Positions 1-7,370 of a stretch of 39,456 bases of DNA are shown here, piece by piece. Every line of letters starts with the position of its first letter. Position 1 is the first letter of the stretch. A program made the translations under genes and the position numbers. Source of the DNA: a virus; IMG/VR virus record IMGVR_UViG_3300030399_000044, positions 1-39,456 of that record, one strand, 5' to 3'. The notes beneath the pieces are model-generated. The model saw nothing but the letters and a program-made list of their open reading frames with translations, was not told the DNA's origin and did no database searches.

Positions 1-147
1 TCCATTTACTCATTTATCTAATCCCGTTATTATTGGTGTAAAATACTTATAAAACGGCTGATCTGGCTTGCCTTTCTTGTCCTTCTGATCTAGCACAATA
101 CGCTGTATATGCTCATTGTCATCTACTGTAACGTGCGTGAGTTGCAA
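1..147. repeat. Terminal direct repeat, left copy
   Basis: The 147 bases match 39310-39456 with a single difference (T37 versus C39346). The minus-strand reading frame of the 84-aa gene runs through both copies, and its stop overlaps the start of the DUF551 gene at 39322, so the two ends join naturally. This is either assembly overlap of a circular or permuted genome or a short terminal redundancy; the mismatch suggests strain variation or a read error. Confidence 0.95.
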
Positions 148-264
148 TTTCTTTGCTTCTAATTCAGCCATCATTTTATTGAAATTGATGCGATCTTCTG
201 GAGATAGAGATTTCCAGAATAGTTTGGCTTGCTGACGTGTCATTTTGGGGGATGCCGGTTCCAT
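10..264 (-). CDS. Hypothetical protein, 84 aa
   Basis: I do not recognise this family. The protein is charged and soluble-looking, with a helical N-terminal part rich in Lys/Gln/Glu (residues 5-40) and a C-terminal stretch with aromatic residues (QPFYKYFTP). Its ATG shares bases with the upstream stop (TAATG), and its own stop shares bases with the next start (ATGA into the DUF551 gene, readable at 39322 in the second copy of the repeat). It therefore belongs to the minus-strand operon that begins near 2020. The 3' part, 10-147, is present twice because of the terminal repeat. Confidence 0.8.
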   Translation of the reverse strand: MEPASPKMTRQQAKLFWKSLSPEDRINFNKMMAELEAKKLQLTHVTVDDNEHIQRIVLDQKDKKGKPDQPFYKYFTPIITGLDK

Positions 265-416
265 TATTGAATTACCTCAAATTCTGTAATAACTAGATTA
301 TAATAAGGAAATGATTTCTTTATATCTTCAGCTAAAATAGCATTTGCGCAAACCATTCTTATGGATGCTTCATGGCCTGTGTTTAATTCGCCTTCGCTCA
401 CGATGTAGACTTTCAT
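264..416 (-). CDS. Small hypothetical protein, 50 aa
   Basis: A 50-codon frame starts with MKVYIVSEGEL at 416 and ends at a TAA that overlaps the ATG of the 84-aa gene. The beginning (MKVYIV.EGE) and the end (VITEFEVIQ) look like short phage proteins whose N-terminal beta strand MKVYVV is followed by a helix and a closing strand. Function unknown. Coupled start/stop overlap with the downstream gene and tight packing behind the 102-aa gene support real translation. Confidence 0.65.
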   Translation of the reverse strand: MKVYIVSEGELNTGHEASIRMVCANAILAEDIKKSFPYYNLVITEFEVIQ

Positions 417-434
417 TATTCTGTTATCCCGTTT

Positions 435-743
435 TTATTTTATTATTACTCTTATCGTTGAATTATCCTTAAGAAAGTAACTGCATTCCTTATGATCAAA
501 TTCTGGAACTATATCATACTTGTAACGTATGTTTATCTGATATGTTTTCCTCATTGAGGAATATCGTTTTATCTTATATCCATTATCTGATTTTATCATG
601 ATAAAATATCTCTTATTAAAATTAGATTGCAGGAAGACAAGATAATCATTACATTTACATCTGAGATGATCTAATACACTTTTATCGAATATGACCGTTA
701 ACAATGTATCATCCATATCTATTATATTTTGTATCTTTATCAT
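435..743 (-). CDS. Hypothetical protein, 102 aa
   Basis: No family recognised. The protein is basic and aromatic (many Tyr, Ile, Lys), predicted largely beta, with CKC at residues 29-31 and a HKEC motif near residue 84. It lies 18 bp upstream of the 50-aa gene and follows the 82-aa gene by 6 bp, so it is part of the minus operon. Its coding sequence contains a perfect 16-bp palindrome at 591-606 (see the repeat entry there). It is AT-rich compared with neighbours. Confidence 0.7.
   Translation of the reverse strand: MIKIQNIIDMDDTLLTVIFDKSVLDHLRCKCNDYLVFLQSNFNKRYFIMIKSDNGYKIKRYSSMRKTYQINIRYKYDIVPEFDHKECSYFLKDNSTIRVIIK
591..606. repeat. Perfect palindrome TTTTATCATGATAAAA
   Basis: A 16-bp perfect palindrome inside the 102-aa gene. 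The same core occurs as an 18-bp palindrome at 22406-22423 (inside another gene) and as TTTATCACGATAAA at 34779-34792 (intergenic, upstream of portal). Could be a protein-binding site or chance in AT-rich DNA. Confidence 0.5.
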
Positions 744-749
744 AGTGAA

Positions 750-998
750 TTATTTTAATAATTTCTTCGGACTACTGGAAGCTAATAACTTACCGCTCTG
801 TTCTCCGTAAAATGGAATAAATGGTTCCTGGTTAGTTAAAATAGAATATTGCATTTCAGATTTTAAGCCAGAGATAACTGTTTCACTCATTTTAGCAACA
901 GTTGAGGCTTCTGATATATCCATCTTGCCTGATTCTAAATCATCCATTGCTTGTAATACTCTATCTCTCAACATCTTCATGCTCGTTATTTTTGTCAT
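750..998 (-). CDS. Hypothetical phage protein, 82 aa
   Basis: Start ATG at 998 is preceded on the minus strand by a good Shine-Dalgarno (GAGAGGATGA). The N-terminal half is an amphipathic helical segment (LRDRVLQAMDDLESGKMDI) followed by EASTVAKMSETVISGLKSEM, a pattern common in small phage proteins of unknown function that carry a predicted helical bundle. The C-terminus is Ser/Lys-rich. The first 38 bp overlap the end of the 243-aa gene, typical of dense phage operons. Confidence 0.75.
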   Translation of the reverse strand: MTKITSMKMLRDRVLQAMDDLESGKMDISEASTVAKMSETVISGLKSEMQYSILTNQEPFIPFYGEQSGKLLASSSPKKLLK

Positions 999-1692
999 TC
1001 ATCCTCTCCCAATAATTAACTCTAATTTGTTTTACTCTGTCAGGATTTTTCTTGCGCCATTCTGCTGCTTTAGTTAGCACATAATCCTTATTGTTTTTAT
1101 AATAATTCTGGGAAACATCTTTCCTACACGCCTTGCATTTATAAGAATAATCCCCCTTAGCTTTCTTATAGTTTTTAATCACACCATTAATAAAAAGATC
1201 CCCATGCTTTCCACATTTAACTAATGGGGCTTTTAATCTAATTGCTTCCTCCTTTTTCTCTTGGTTCATCTTAAAGAAAATTTCTTTTTGAGATGCAATC
1301 ATTCTTTGTAATCTAATTAATGCTCTTTTAAATTGCAGAACTTCTGTTGGGATGGAGGTTCGATATTTATATTTTAATGGACCTTTTAATGAAATTCCCT
1401 TGGTGAGTTCATCTCTGACAATAAAATCCCAGAGGTCTCTTTCTGGATTTCTTTTGCTATATCTCTTGGCAGATTGTTGTTGCCATCGCTGATATTTTTT
1501 TATTCTTTGCTTTTCGTTATTAGCGTACATACGCTCTAATTTCTTATCCGCCTTATCACATTGTTTTTTACAATCTACACAATAACGATAGCCACGAGAA
1601 CTATATTCATAAGAATAAGGGTAATCAGCTATAACCATACCTTTTATTCTATGGCCATTACACTTTCTTCTGGTGTCGTCAGACATGCTCAT
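961..1692 (-). CDS. Cysteine-rich (zinc-finger-like) protein, 243 aa
   Basis: Two Cys clusters are visible: CVDCKKQC near residues 38-45 and a C-terminal CGKHG ... CKAC pair (about residues 160-190). Between them is a long basic helical region. The C-terminal segment (CKACRKDVSQNYYKNN ... AAEWRKKNPDRVKQIR) resembles the zinc-binding part of phage HNH-type proteins, but I do not see the HNH catalytic DH..N..H pattern, so nuclease activity is not claimed. It may be a degenerate homing endonuclease or a DNA-binding zinc protein. No convincing Shine-Dalgarno is seen; the start lies just upstream of the stop of the 113-aa gene, suggesting coupling. Confidence 0.65.
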   Translation of the reverse strand: MSMSDDTRRKCNGHRIKGMVIADYPYSYEYSSRGYRYCVDCKKQCDKADKKLERMYANNEKQRIKKYQRWQQQSAKRYSKRNPERDLWDFIVRDELTKGISLKGPLKYKYRTSIPTEVLQFKRALIRLQRMIASQKEIFFKMNQEKKEEAIRLKAPLVKCGKHGDLFINGVIKNYKKAKGDYSYKCKACRKDVSQNYYKNNKDYVLTKAAEWRKKNPDRVKQIRVNYWERMNDKNNEHEDVER

Positions 1693-2020
1693 AATAAGGT
1701 TGATTCATTATTGCTTTTAGGGTTACCAAATGTTTTCGCATCTGCTTAGCTAATTCTCTAGCTGCAACATATTTTGATGAGTAAATCTCATTTTCATAAT
1801 AAAGCTTCTTCTCTTCTGCCAGCATTCCTCTGTTTATTAAATATACAAAGTTATCAAACTGTAAGGGATGCTCGATGCCGATATATAAGATATATCCAGA
1901 CATTAATATAGGTTTTGCTGTAGTCCAATCGATCACATAGATAGATTGGCCTAAATTAAATGAAGCTGTCCTTCTGACAACTTCATCTTTTGATAGACCA
2001 ACGATCGTTAATTTCTGCAT
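1679..2020 (-). CDS. Hypothetical protein, 113 aa, first gene of minus operon
   Basis: No family recognised. The N-terminal half looks beta-rich (MQKLTIVGL, SIYVIDWTT, GYILYIGIE), the C-terminal half helical and basic (EIYSSKYVAARELAKQMRKH). It is the promoter-proximal gene of the minus operon that runs through the circle join to 39125. A GGGATGG sequence precedes the ATG. A TATAAA box lies about 30 bp upstream, but I could not identify a matching -35. Confidence 0.7.
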   Translation of the reverse strand: MQKLTIVGLSKDEVVRRTASFNLGQSIYVIDWTTAKPILMSGYILYIGIEHPLQFDNFVYLINRGMLAEEKKLYYENEIYSSKYVAARELAKQMRKHLVTLKAIMNQPYYEHV

Positions 2021-2083
2021 ATTCCATCCCGTAAAATGACATTTTATAACATAAAGTGAGACTTAGGGGAATAATTTTAAAAA

Positions 2084-2139
2084 TGTGACAATAAATGTCA
2101 CAAAATTGCTAGTTTAAAGCTGGCAATTGCATCTGCAAT
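2084..2139. promoter_or_regulatory. Two inverted repeats between divergent promoters (candidate operators)
   Basis: TGTGACA (2084-2090), five bases, TGTCACA (2096-2102) form a perfect 7-bp inverted repeat. ATTGCA (2126-2131), TC, TGCAAT (2134-2139) form a second one, which overlaps the probable -35 of the coat promoter. Position between divergent units fits operators for a repressor or activator. The first resembles half-sites of CRP (TGTGA...TCACA), but the spacing is nine instead of six. Confidence 0.5.
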
Positions 2140-2156
2140 CACACTGAGAGTATAAT
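2127..2156 (+). promoter_or_regulatory. Candidate coat-gene promoter
   Basis: TATAAT (2151-2156, perfect -10) is preceded at 18 bp by TTGCAT (2127-2132, weak -35). Transcription would start near 2162-2164, exactly where the repeated ACGATG and the first leader hairpin begin. The weak -35 and its overlap with an inverted repeat suggest an activated or repressed promoter. Confidence 0.5.
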
Positions 2157-2161
2157 AATTG

Positions 2162-2273
2162 TACGATGCGACAGGAAAGCTTCGTCGTCTTTCCAAGATT
2201 TGATCAACGATGTGACAGCTTTGGGTAGCCCCTTCGTCTACCGCACGATGCAGGAAGCTCCTTCGTCTTCCAA
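2162..2273 (+). ncRNA. Structured coat leader: three hairpins with a shared 9-nt loop pattern
   Basis: Three hairpins occur in a row. H1: GGAAAG 2174-2179 with CTTTCC 2189-2194. H2: GGTAG 2224-2228 with CTACC 2238-2242. H3: GGAAG 2253-2257 with CTTCC 2267-2271. Every loop is 9 nt: CTTCGTCGT, CCCCTTCGT, CTCCTTCGT. Each hairpin is preceded by ACGATG (2163, 2207, 2245). Stem bases change together while pairing is kept (H2 versus H1/H3), a mark of RNA structure under selection. The leader ends 53 nt before the coat start. No family known to me matches; cis-regulation of coat translation or stability is the natural reading. Confidence 0.6.
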
Positions 2274-2326
2274 GAGAAATCGGCAAGCCATTTATGGCTT
2301 TTACTTATTCTTTTGGAGACGACACT

Positions 2327-3574
2327 ATGTCATTTTCAGGCAATTCTTTCAGTACAACTCAATATATTCTAGACGAAACATTTGTACGATTTGTGAACTA
2401 CCTCGCATTTGCTAAAGTTGCTAATCGCAACCTTGAAGGCGATTTCAAAGGCTTAAAATATGCAACTGGCCAGACTATCAACTATCGCTTAGAAGAAAGA
2501 TACCTCGGCGGCTATGGCGCTACAGCTACATCCGAAGCCCGTGTCCAGGTTGTCCGCCCTCTTACGATTGATACTCAGTTTCATACGATGGTGGAATTCA
2601 CCGGGTTTGAACTGACCTTTGATCGTGCGCGCGACCAGCCGTATTTAGACATGATGCTTAATCCCCGTGCGAAACGTTTGGCAAACATGGTTGAGCAGTT
2701 TATCGCTACTACCAACTTCCAGACCCAGGTATATCAGGCATATGGCTCACCCGGCGTAGCAATCGACTTTAATACCGTACTGCAGACAGATGCTTACATG
2801 ACGCAGCTAGGTATTCCCGAGGATGGCAATCGCTATTGGGCTAACCCTCCGGCAGTAAGTGCAACTCTGACAAACGACTTGTACACCGTGTTCAACATGA
2901 CGGTAAACCGTGGTGCGTTGTTAGATGGTTTCATCGGGCATCTTTCCGGCTTTGATTTCTTCAAGACTAACTTCTTGCAGAGACAAGTTGCTGGTACGCC
3001 TGGCGCAACTGGTGGTACGCCTCCGACTGGTTATGTGGCAGCTGGTACAGTTACCAATGGCCCGATCACTGGTGGAAATACCATTGTTCTGACTGGTTTG
3101 GGTGCTGGCGTAGTGTTCCAGGAAGGTGACATTTTGACCCTGGATGCTGCTGCAAATGTGTTCATGGTTAATCCTTTGACCTACGAACCTTTGGCCCAAA
3201 CAGCTCAGTTTGTCGTAACTGCTCCTGTTACTTCAAGCGGTGGCAATGCGACTTTTTTGGTAAACCCAACCATCGTAATTAGTGGTGCGCGTCAGAATAT
3301 CTCTAACGCCATTCCTAACGGTGCGCAAGTTTATGCCGCCACCTCTCACAATGTCTCTATGGCTTTCCATAACCAAGCAATTGTGTTTGCAGCTCCTCCT
3401 CTCAAGGAATTGAAAGGTGGTGTTGAGGCAGTAACTTCTTACAGTGATCTGTACAAATTGGCTATGACTTACTCTCTTGGTGCTGATATCCGCAATTATG
3501 TCCAGCTAGATCGTATCGACATTATTGCTGGTGTGGCAATCAATCCAGAGTTTGCAGTAGTTGTAATGTCCTAG
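2327..3574 (+). CDS. Major capsid (coat) protein, P22 gp5-like
   Basis: Builds the procapsid shell around the scaffold and matures to the DNA-filled head. The 415-aa length is close to P22 coat (430 aa). The N-terminal part with many aromatic and charged residues, the DRARDQPYLDMML segment, the GDILTL stretch in the middle, and the late VSMAFHNQAIVFAAPPL motif fit the P22 coat family. Residues roughly 220-330 are Gly/Thr/Ala/Val-rich and could be the inserted (I-domain-like) region. I chose ATG 2327, which has GGAG at 2315-2318 with 8-bp spacing, over an in-frame ATG at 2294 without a site. It follows the structured leader and is closed by a terminator at 3588. Confidence 0.88.
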   Translation: MSFSGNSFSTTQYILDETFVRFVNYLAFAKVANRNLEGDFKGLKYATGQTINYRLEERYLGGYGATATSEARVQVVRPLTIDTQFHTMVEFTGFELTFDRARDQPYLDMMLNPRAKRLANMVEQFIATTNFQTQVYQAYGSPGVAIDFNTVLQTDAYMTQLGIPEDGNRYWANPPAVSATLTNDLYTVFNMTVNRGALLDGFIGHLSGFDFFKTNFLQRQVAGTPGATGGTPPTGYVAAGTVTNGPITGGNTIVLTGLGAGVVFQEGDILTLDAAANVFMVNPLTYEPLAQTAQFVVTAPVTSSGGNATFLVNPTIVISGARQNISNAIPNGAQVYAATSHNVSMAFHNQAIVFAAPPLKELKGGVEAVTSYSDLYKLAMTYSLGADIRNYVQLDRIDIIAGVAINPEFAVVVMS

Positions 3575-3587
3575 TAGGACGAATTGG

Positions 3588-3622
3588 GCGGCCAGCTTCA
3601 TCCCCTGGCCGTTCTATTTTTT
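3588..3622 (+). terminator. Terminator after coat gene
   Basis: GCGGCCAG (3588-3595) pairs with CTGGCCGT (3605-3612; one G-U pair) across a 9-nt loop and is followed by TTCTATTTTTT. Just behind the double stop TAGTAG of coat, it makes coat largely its own transcription unit; readthrough would feed the connector genes. Confidence 0.75.
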
Positions 3623-3634
3623 AGCGAGGTTATC

Positions 3635-3889
3635 ATGCACCAATGGAAGAAACCGGTAGTAGATGTAAACGATCATACAAACCAATTTAATTACTTAGGC
3701 CGATGGGTAGATAAAGAGTCATTTTGCGCCTTTGTGTACGACAAGAATGGGCAGTCTAAGTTAGCCAAGAATTACGACGAGTACGAAGACCTAACCACTA
3801 GCGGTGTCTGGTTTGAGTCTCAAATTTCAGCCTCTATTGCGAACCAGAAGGGGAAACAAAAAGATGGCACTATACGCGCAGACAGTTAA
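3635..3889 (+). CDS. Small hypothetical protein, 84 aa, between coat and gp4-like gene
   Basis: No family recognised. Start chosen at ATG 3635 behind AGCGAGG; an upstream in-frame extension to 3584 would run through the terminator hairpin and lacks a ribosome site. The sequence is hydrophilic and aromatic (HQWKKPVVDVND, YLGRWVDKESF), with an acidic middle. It ends 26 bp inside the next gene. Its place between coat and the connector suggests a virion or assembly role, by position only. Confidence 0.7.
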   Translation: MHQWKKPVVDVNDHTNQFNYLGRWVDKESFCAFVYDKNGQSKLAKNYDEYEDLTTSGVWFESQISASIANQKGKQKDGTIRADS

Positions 3890-4592
3890 GGATTTTGTCA
3901 CAGATGCTTATCAGTTAATCAGTGCAAATAGCCCGACGGTGCCGTTGCAAGGTAATGATATGCAGAAGGGTGTTAGGTTTTTGAATGAATTGCTTAAGTA
4001 TTATGCTTCCGATTCTTTAATGCTGACTATTGCTAAGAAGATTAATTTTACTGTTCAGATTGGCCAACAGTTTGTGACCTTTGCTGATCCTTCATATACT
4101 CCAGCTGCTGATGTGCAAATCGGTAGATTATCTAATCTACAGAATGCTTGGCTAGAGTTAGATGGGGTTGATTATCCGCTTATTGATGAATCCAGAGGAG
4201 TGTTTTTTGGATCATACAAGTTCCAGCCTCAGCGTGGGCTGCCTCGGTTCATAATAATCACAAATGATCTGAATTTAACGACAATGCAGCTTTACCCAGC
4301 CCCTTCTCAGCTATATAACATGTGGGTCTATGGCAAGTTTGAGCTACCATATATTCCTGAAAGTGGAGATATGGGCGAATTGCCACTCTACTTTTACAAG
4401 TTCCTTAAATTGGCATTAGCTAGAGAACTGGCCTTTTATAAGGGCCGCAGTGCTGCGTGGGATGAAAAGCTCGAGGGAATGTTCAAAGAGGCCGAAGACA
4501 AAATGGAAAGCGTTAGCTCTATGAATCTCGTTATTGATTCAGCTAATGAGAGCTATTTGAATGGAAGTTGGAGACTCCGCGCAGGAATTTAG
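3864..4592 (+). CDS. Head-completion / tail accessory protein, P22 gp4-like
   Basis: In P22, gp4 binds below the portal after packaging to extend the channel. This 242-aa protein starts MALYAQTVKDFVTDAYQLI, followed by a helical region of the type 'N..LKYYASDSLML', as in podovirus gp4-like connector proteins; it is longer than P22 gp4 (166 aa). A beta-rich centre is followed by a helical C-terminus. The assignment rests on order (coat, gp4, gp10) plus this N-terminal pattern. Start at 3864 is preceded by GGGGAAA; it overlaps the 84-aa gene. Confidence 0.7.
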   Translation: MALYAQTVKDFVTDAYQLISANSPTVPLQGNDMQKGVRFLNELLKYYASDSLMLTIAKKINFTVQIGQQFVTFADPSYTPAADVQIGRLSNLQNAWLELDGVDYPLIDESRGVFFGSYKFQPQRGLPRFIIITNDLNLTTMQLYPAPSQLYNMWVYGKFELPYIPESGDMGELPLYFYKFLKLALARELAFYKGRSAAWDEKLEGMFKEAEDKMESVSSMNLVIDSANESYLNGSWRLRAGI

Positions 4593-4668
4593 CGCCAGAT
4601 GGCGGTTAAAGTATACAATTTATAGTTATATGGTAATATACAGATTCTATTAATATAAGGATTTTGAT

Positions 4669-5445
4669 ATGCCAATAACTAAACCATTAAAAGATAAATT
4701 GAATGGTTTTAAAGTAATAAAAGATCTTGGAAGAGAAGAAAATGGCATGAGATATGCCTTAGTAAATTGTAAAGAATGCGGAAATGAATTTAAAACTAGT
4801 GTCTATCATATTAATACAATAGACAGTTGCGGTTGCCTCCCATGTAGGCCTGCAAAAATTCTTCCGAAAAATATAAACGGATTTAGGATTTTGAAAGATT
4901 TTGGATACAGCAATGGAAGTAGAAGAGCATTAGTTATATGTAAGGTTTGTGAGAAAGAATACGAGGTAGATCCGAATAAGCTCAAGTATAGACATCATTG
5001 CGGTTGCTTGAGAAGAGGCGTGATTGCATGTAAATATGCAAAATCGCATCCAAGGCTTACTCAGATTTATAAACACATGATGGCTAGATGTTATAGAAAG
5101 AATAGCCAAGATTATTATTTATACGGTGAAAGAGGAATAATAATTTGCAAGGAATGGCTTAAAGATAGAAACGAATTTTGTAAATGGTCTTTAAAGAATG
5201 GATATAGGGATGATTTAACAATAGATAGAATAGATAGTAATGATAACTATGAACCTGATAATTGTAGATGGTCTAATTCGGCGACACAGGCCAGAAATAC
5301 TAGTAGAAACGTTTTAACAATGGAAAAGGCTAAAAAAATGAGGAAACAACATGCTACTCATTTAAAATTGATGGCTAGAAATTATAGAGTAAGCTTAGCC
5401 ACTGTGTATAATGTTATTAATAGGAAATCTTGGATCAAAGCATGA
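4669..5445 (+). CDS. HNH homing endonuclease with zinc fingers, 258 aa
   Basis: A selfish DNA nuclease, not needed for virion function. N-terminal half: two related Cys modules, CKECG ... CGC (about residues 36-56) and CKVCEKEY ... CGC (about 100-118). The C-terminal HNH/AP2-type core contains YLYGERGIIICKEWL, then LTIDRIDSNDNYEPDNCRW (about 183-201), the hallmark of this family. A C-terminal HTH-like tail (MARNYRVSLATVYNVINRK) probably reads the target. It sits in the gp4-gp10 junction; its TGA overlaps the ATG of the gp10-like gene (ATGA). A second member of the same family is at 10853. Confidence 0.88.
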   Translation: MPITKPLKDKLNGFKVIKDLGREENGMRYALVNCKECGNEFKTSVYHINTIDSCGCLPCRPAKILPKNINGFRILKDFGYSNGSRRALVICKVCEKEYEVDPNKLKYRHHCGCLRRGVIACKYAKSHPRLTQIYKHMMARCYRKNSQDYYLYGERGIIICKEWLKDRNEFCKWSLKNGYRDDLTIDRIDSNDNYEPDNCRWSNSATQARNTSRNVLTMEKAKKMRKQHATHLKLMARNYRVSLATVYNVINRKSWIKA

Positions 5446-7370
5446 CGCAATCAAGACCTGGTCAATTTGAAGTTAAACCCCTTCCCATTGTCGGAGGATA
5501 CAATGTCGCCCGATTTAAGCAGTTATGCCCAGAAGACACAGCTAACCATTATATGGTTAAGCAAGAGAATGGTAAGCGCCAAGCCGCCCTTTTTCCGGTT
5601 TTAGGCCGGGCGCACATAAATTCCCAAGGCTACAATCAGCTAATCTTTGGTAGTGAACCACGAGGCATTTTCAAAACTATTAATTATCTGTACGTAGTCG
5701 TGGGAAACCAGATTTACCGCTATGATTCGCAGTTTAACCCGGTAAACATTACTGCTAATGCAGTGGGAAGCGCTACAAATGCGCCGCTTAATTCATTAAA
5801 TACCCCAATCTATTTCACTTTCCTGGTGGTAAACCAGATAGTTTTCGCCTGTTTCGTTGATGATGTTAATATTTATGTCTATGTCGAGAGCGGTTTACCT
5901 GGCAATCCTCTTGCATTGCCCACGCCGACGCCGAACCAAAACGGCAATTTATATGTGGTAACTGATCCTCATGCACCCGGCAATGTAAAGGTAAATGGAG
6001 TTTTGCAGCTTCCGGGTTTTATCGCCACCTTTGGCAATAGAATCACTGTTAGCGTAGCGAATTCCGCGCAATTCTTCCTATCCGTGGTCAATTTGTTGAA
6101 TCCAGATGGTACTTTTGACCCGCTCCACGCTTTCAGTATTGGATACAATGCCGTTGGTCCAGTTGCTGGAGCTGCTGTTTTCGCTCAGGCCACAGGGTTT
6201 GTCCGGCAAATGGGTGTTCTAAACAATACTCTCTATGTATTCTGCGATTATGTTACAGATGTTTGGTCAAACAATCCGGCCTATCTATCGGATAATGTCT
6301 ATTTCCCATGGCGTCAGAATTCTACGTATAACTGGAACTTTGGTATAGCTAATCCATCCTCATTAGATATTGATTTCGGCTGGCTAGTTTTCTTAGCTCG
6401 CAATAGTGATGGCTTATTGCAGTTTATGAGGACGCAGGGCGGCCAGCCAGAGGTCATGAGTTCAAAGGCTATTGATACGCTATTACAGCGTTATACTAAT
6501 CAATATGGGGCTAACAACCCATTCCTAGTAAGGAAATCCAATGGCTTCCTTTATCAATATGAGAATACCATCTTATATAGAATGTCAGGAGGTAGTTATT
6601 CTGGCACACAGATTTTAGACCAAGAATTGACGGACAATAGCATTGAGTTCTGCTTCGAAACCCAAACTTGGCATCGTTGCATTGAAATGAATGGCGAACG
6701 AAATAAGGTTAACTTGCATGTGTTTTTCAACTTTATGCATCTAGTGACTCTTACTGGTGAGGGCACTATCTATAATTTATCTGGTCAATTCTATTACAAC
6801 GAATCAAGGAATCTTAGTCAAACTAATGCTCAGGCCCCCGATGCCTATATAGCCTATCCTATGAGATATGAGCGAGTTACCCCTATTATCTCTGAAGAAG
6901 ATTATGCTGAATTTGAAACAGAATATGCTGAGATAGATTTTGTTTTCGGAGATAGCAATATAAGCTATTCGTTAGCACCATTTAGCACCGTCCAGTTCAT
7001 TATTGATGAAGTTCCGGGGGCTGATGGCTCGCCACAATATATGATAGCCGAGAATCCAGGCGCAGATGGAAATCCAATCTTCATAATCACTGATGGTTCT
7101 ACGAATGAACCGGCTATTGGTGAATTAAGCTATAATACCCTTTTCAAGCCCAGCATTGAGCTACGCTACTCTGATGATGGTGGTATATCCTATAACTCAG
7201 CCGACATAAGGGAATTTTCACAGCAAGGTGCATATATCTGGAAAATGCGCTGGTATCAGCTAGGACCCTCTAGAAACCGATGCTATAAGCTGATTTGCGT
7301 TAGCCCAGTTCCTATCACTATCCTTGGCGGTGTAATGAATGTAAGGAGGATCAGTGGGGGCGCTAATTAA
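5442..7370 (+). CDS. Packaged DNA stabilization protein, P22 gp10-like
   Basis: P22 gp10 closes the head and joins the connector to the tail needle. The 642-aa protein opens with a conserved-looking segment (RPGQFEVKPLPIVGGYNVARF) and then has a repeated beta-propeller-like pattern (LYVVVGNQIYRYD, LYVFCDYVTDVWSN, GFLYQYENTILYRM) typical of the Phage_stabilise superfamily. It is longer than P22 gp10 (472 aa), with an extra beta-rich C-terminal part. Start ATG 5442 overlaps the HNH stop and has only a weak GGA site, so translation may depend on ribosomes finishing the HNH gene. TTG 5430 in the same frame is a less likely alternative. Confidence 0.82.
   Translation: MTQSRPGQFEVKPLPIVGGYNVARFKQLCPEDTANHYMVKQENGKRQAALFPVLGRAHINSQGYNQLIFGSEPRGIFKTINYLYVVVGNQIYRYDSQFNPVNITANAVGSATNAPLNSLNTPIYFTFLVVNQIVFACFVDDVNIYVYVESGLPGNPLALPTPTPNQNGNLYVVTDPHAPGNVKVNGVLQLPGFIATFGNRITVSVANSAQFFLSVVNLLNPDGTFDPLHAFSIGYNAVGPVAGAAVFAQATGFVRQMGVLNNTLYVFCDYVTDVWSNNPAYLSDNVYFPWRQNSTYNWNFGIANPSSLDIDFGWLVFLARNSDGLLQFMRTQGGQPEVMSSKAIDTLLQRYTNQYGANNPFLVRKSNGFLYQYENTILYRMSGGSYSGTQILDQELTDNSIEFCFETQTWHRCIEMNGERNKVNLHVFFNFMHLVTLTGEGTIYNLSGQFYYNESRNLSQTNAQAPDAYIAYPMRYERVTPIISEEDYAEFETEYAEIDFVFGDSNISYSLAPFSTVQFIIDEVPGADGSPQYMIAENPGADGNPIFIITDGSTNEPAIGELSYNTLFKPSIELRYSDDGGISYNSADIREFSQQGAYIWKMRWYQLGPSRNRCYKLICVSPVPITILGGVMNVRRISGGAN

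Noticed and set aside
961-1692. HNH endonuclease call
   Set aside because: Zinc-binding Cys are present but the catalytic HNH residues are not visible.
2084-2102. CRP binding site
   Set aside because: Half-sites match TGTGA/TCACA but are nine rather than six bases apart.
2294-2326. Upstream ATG extending coat by 11 residues
   Set aside because: No ribosome site, while ATG 2327 has GGAG at 8 bp.
5430-5441. TTG start for gp10-like protein
   Set aside because: ATG 5442 gives the usual ATGA coupling and a conserved-looking N-terminus.
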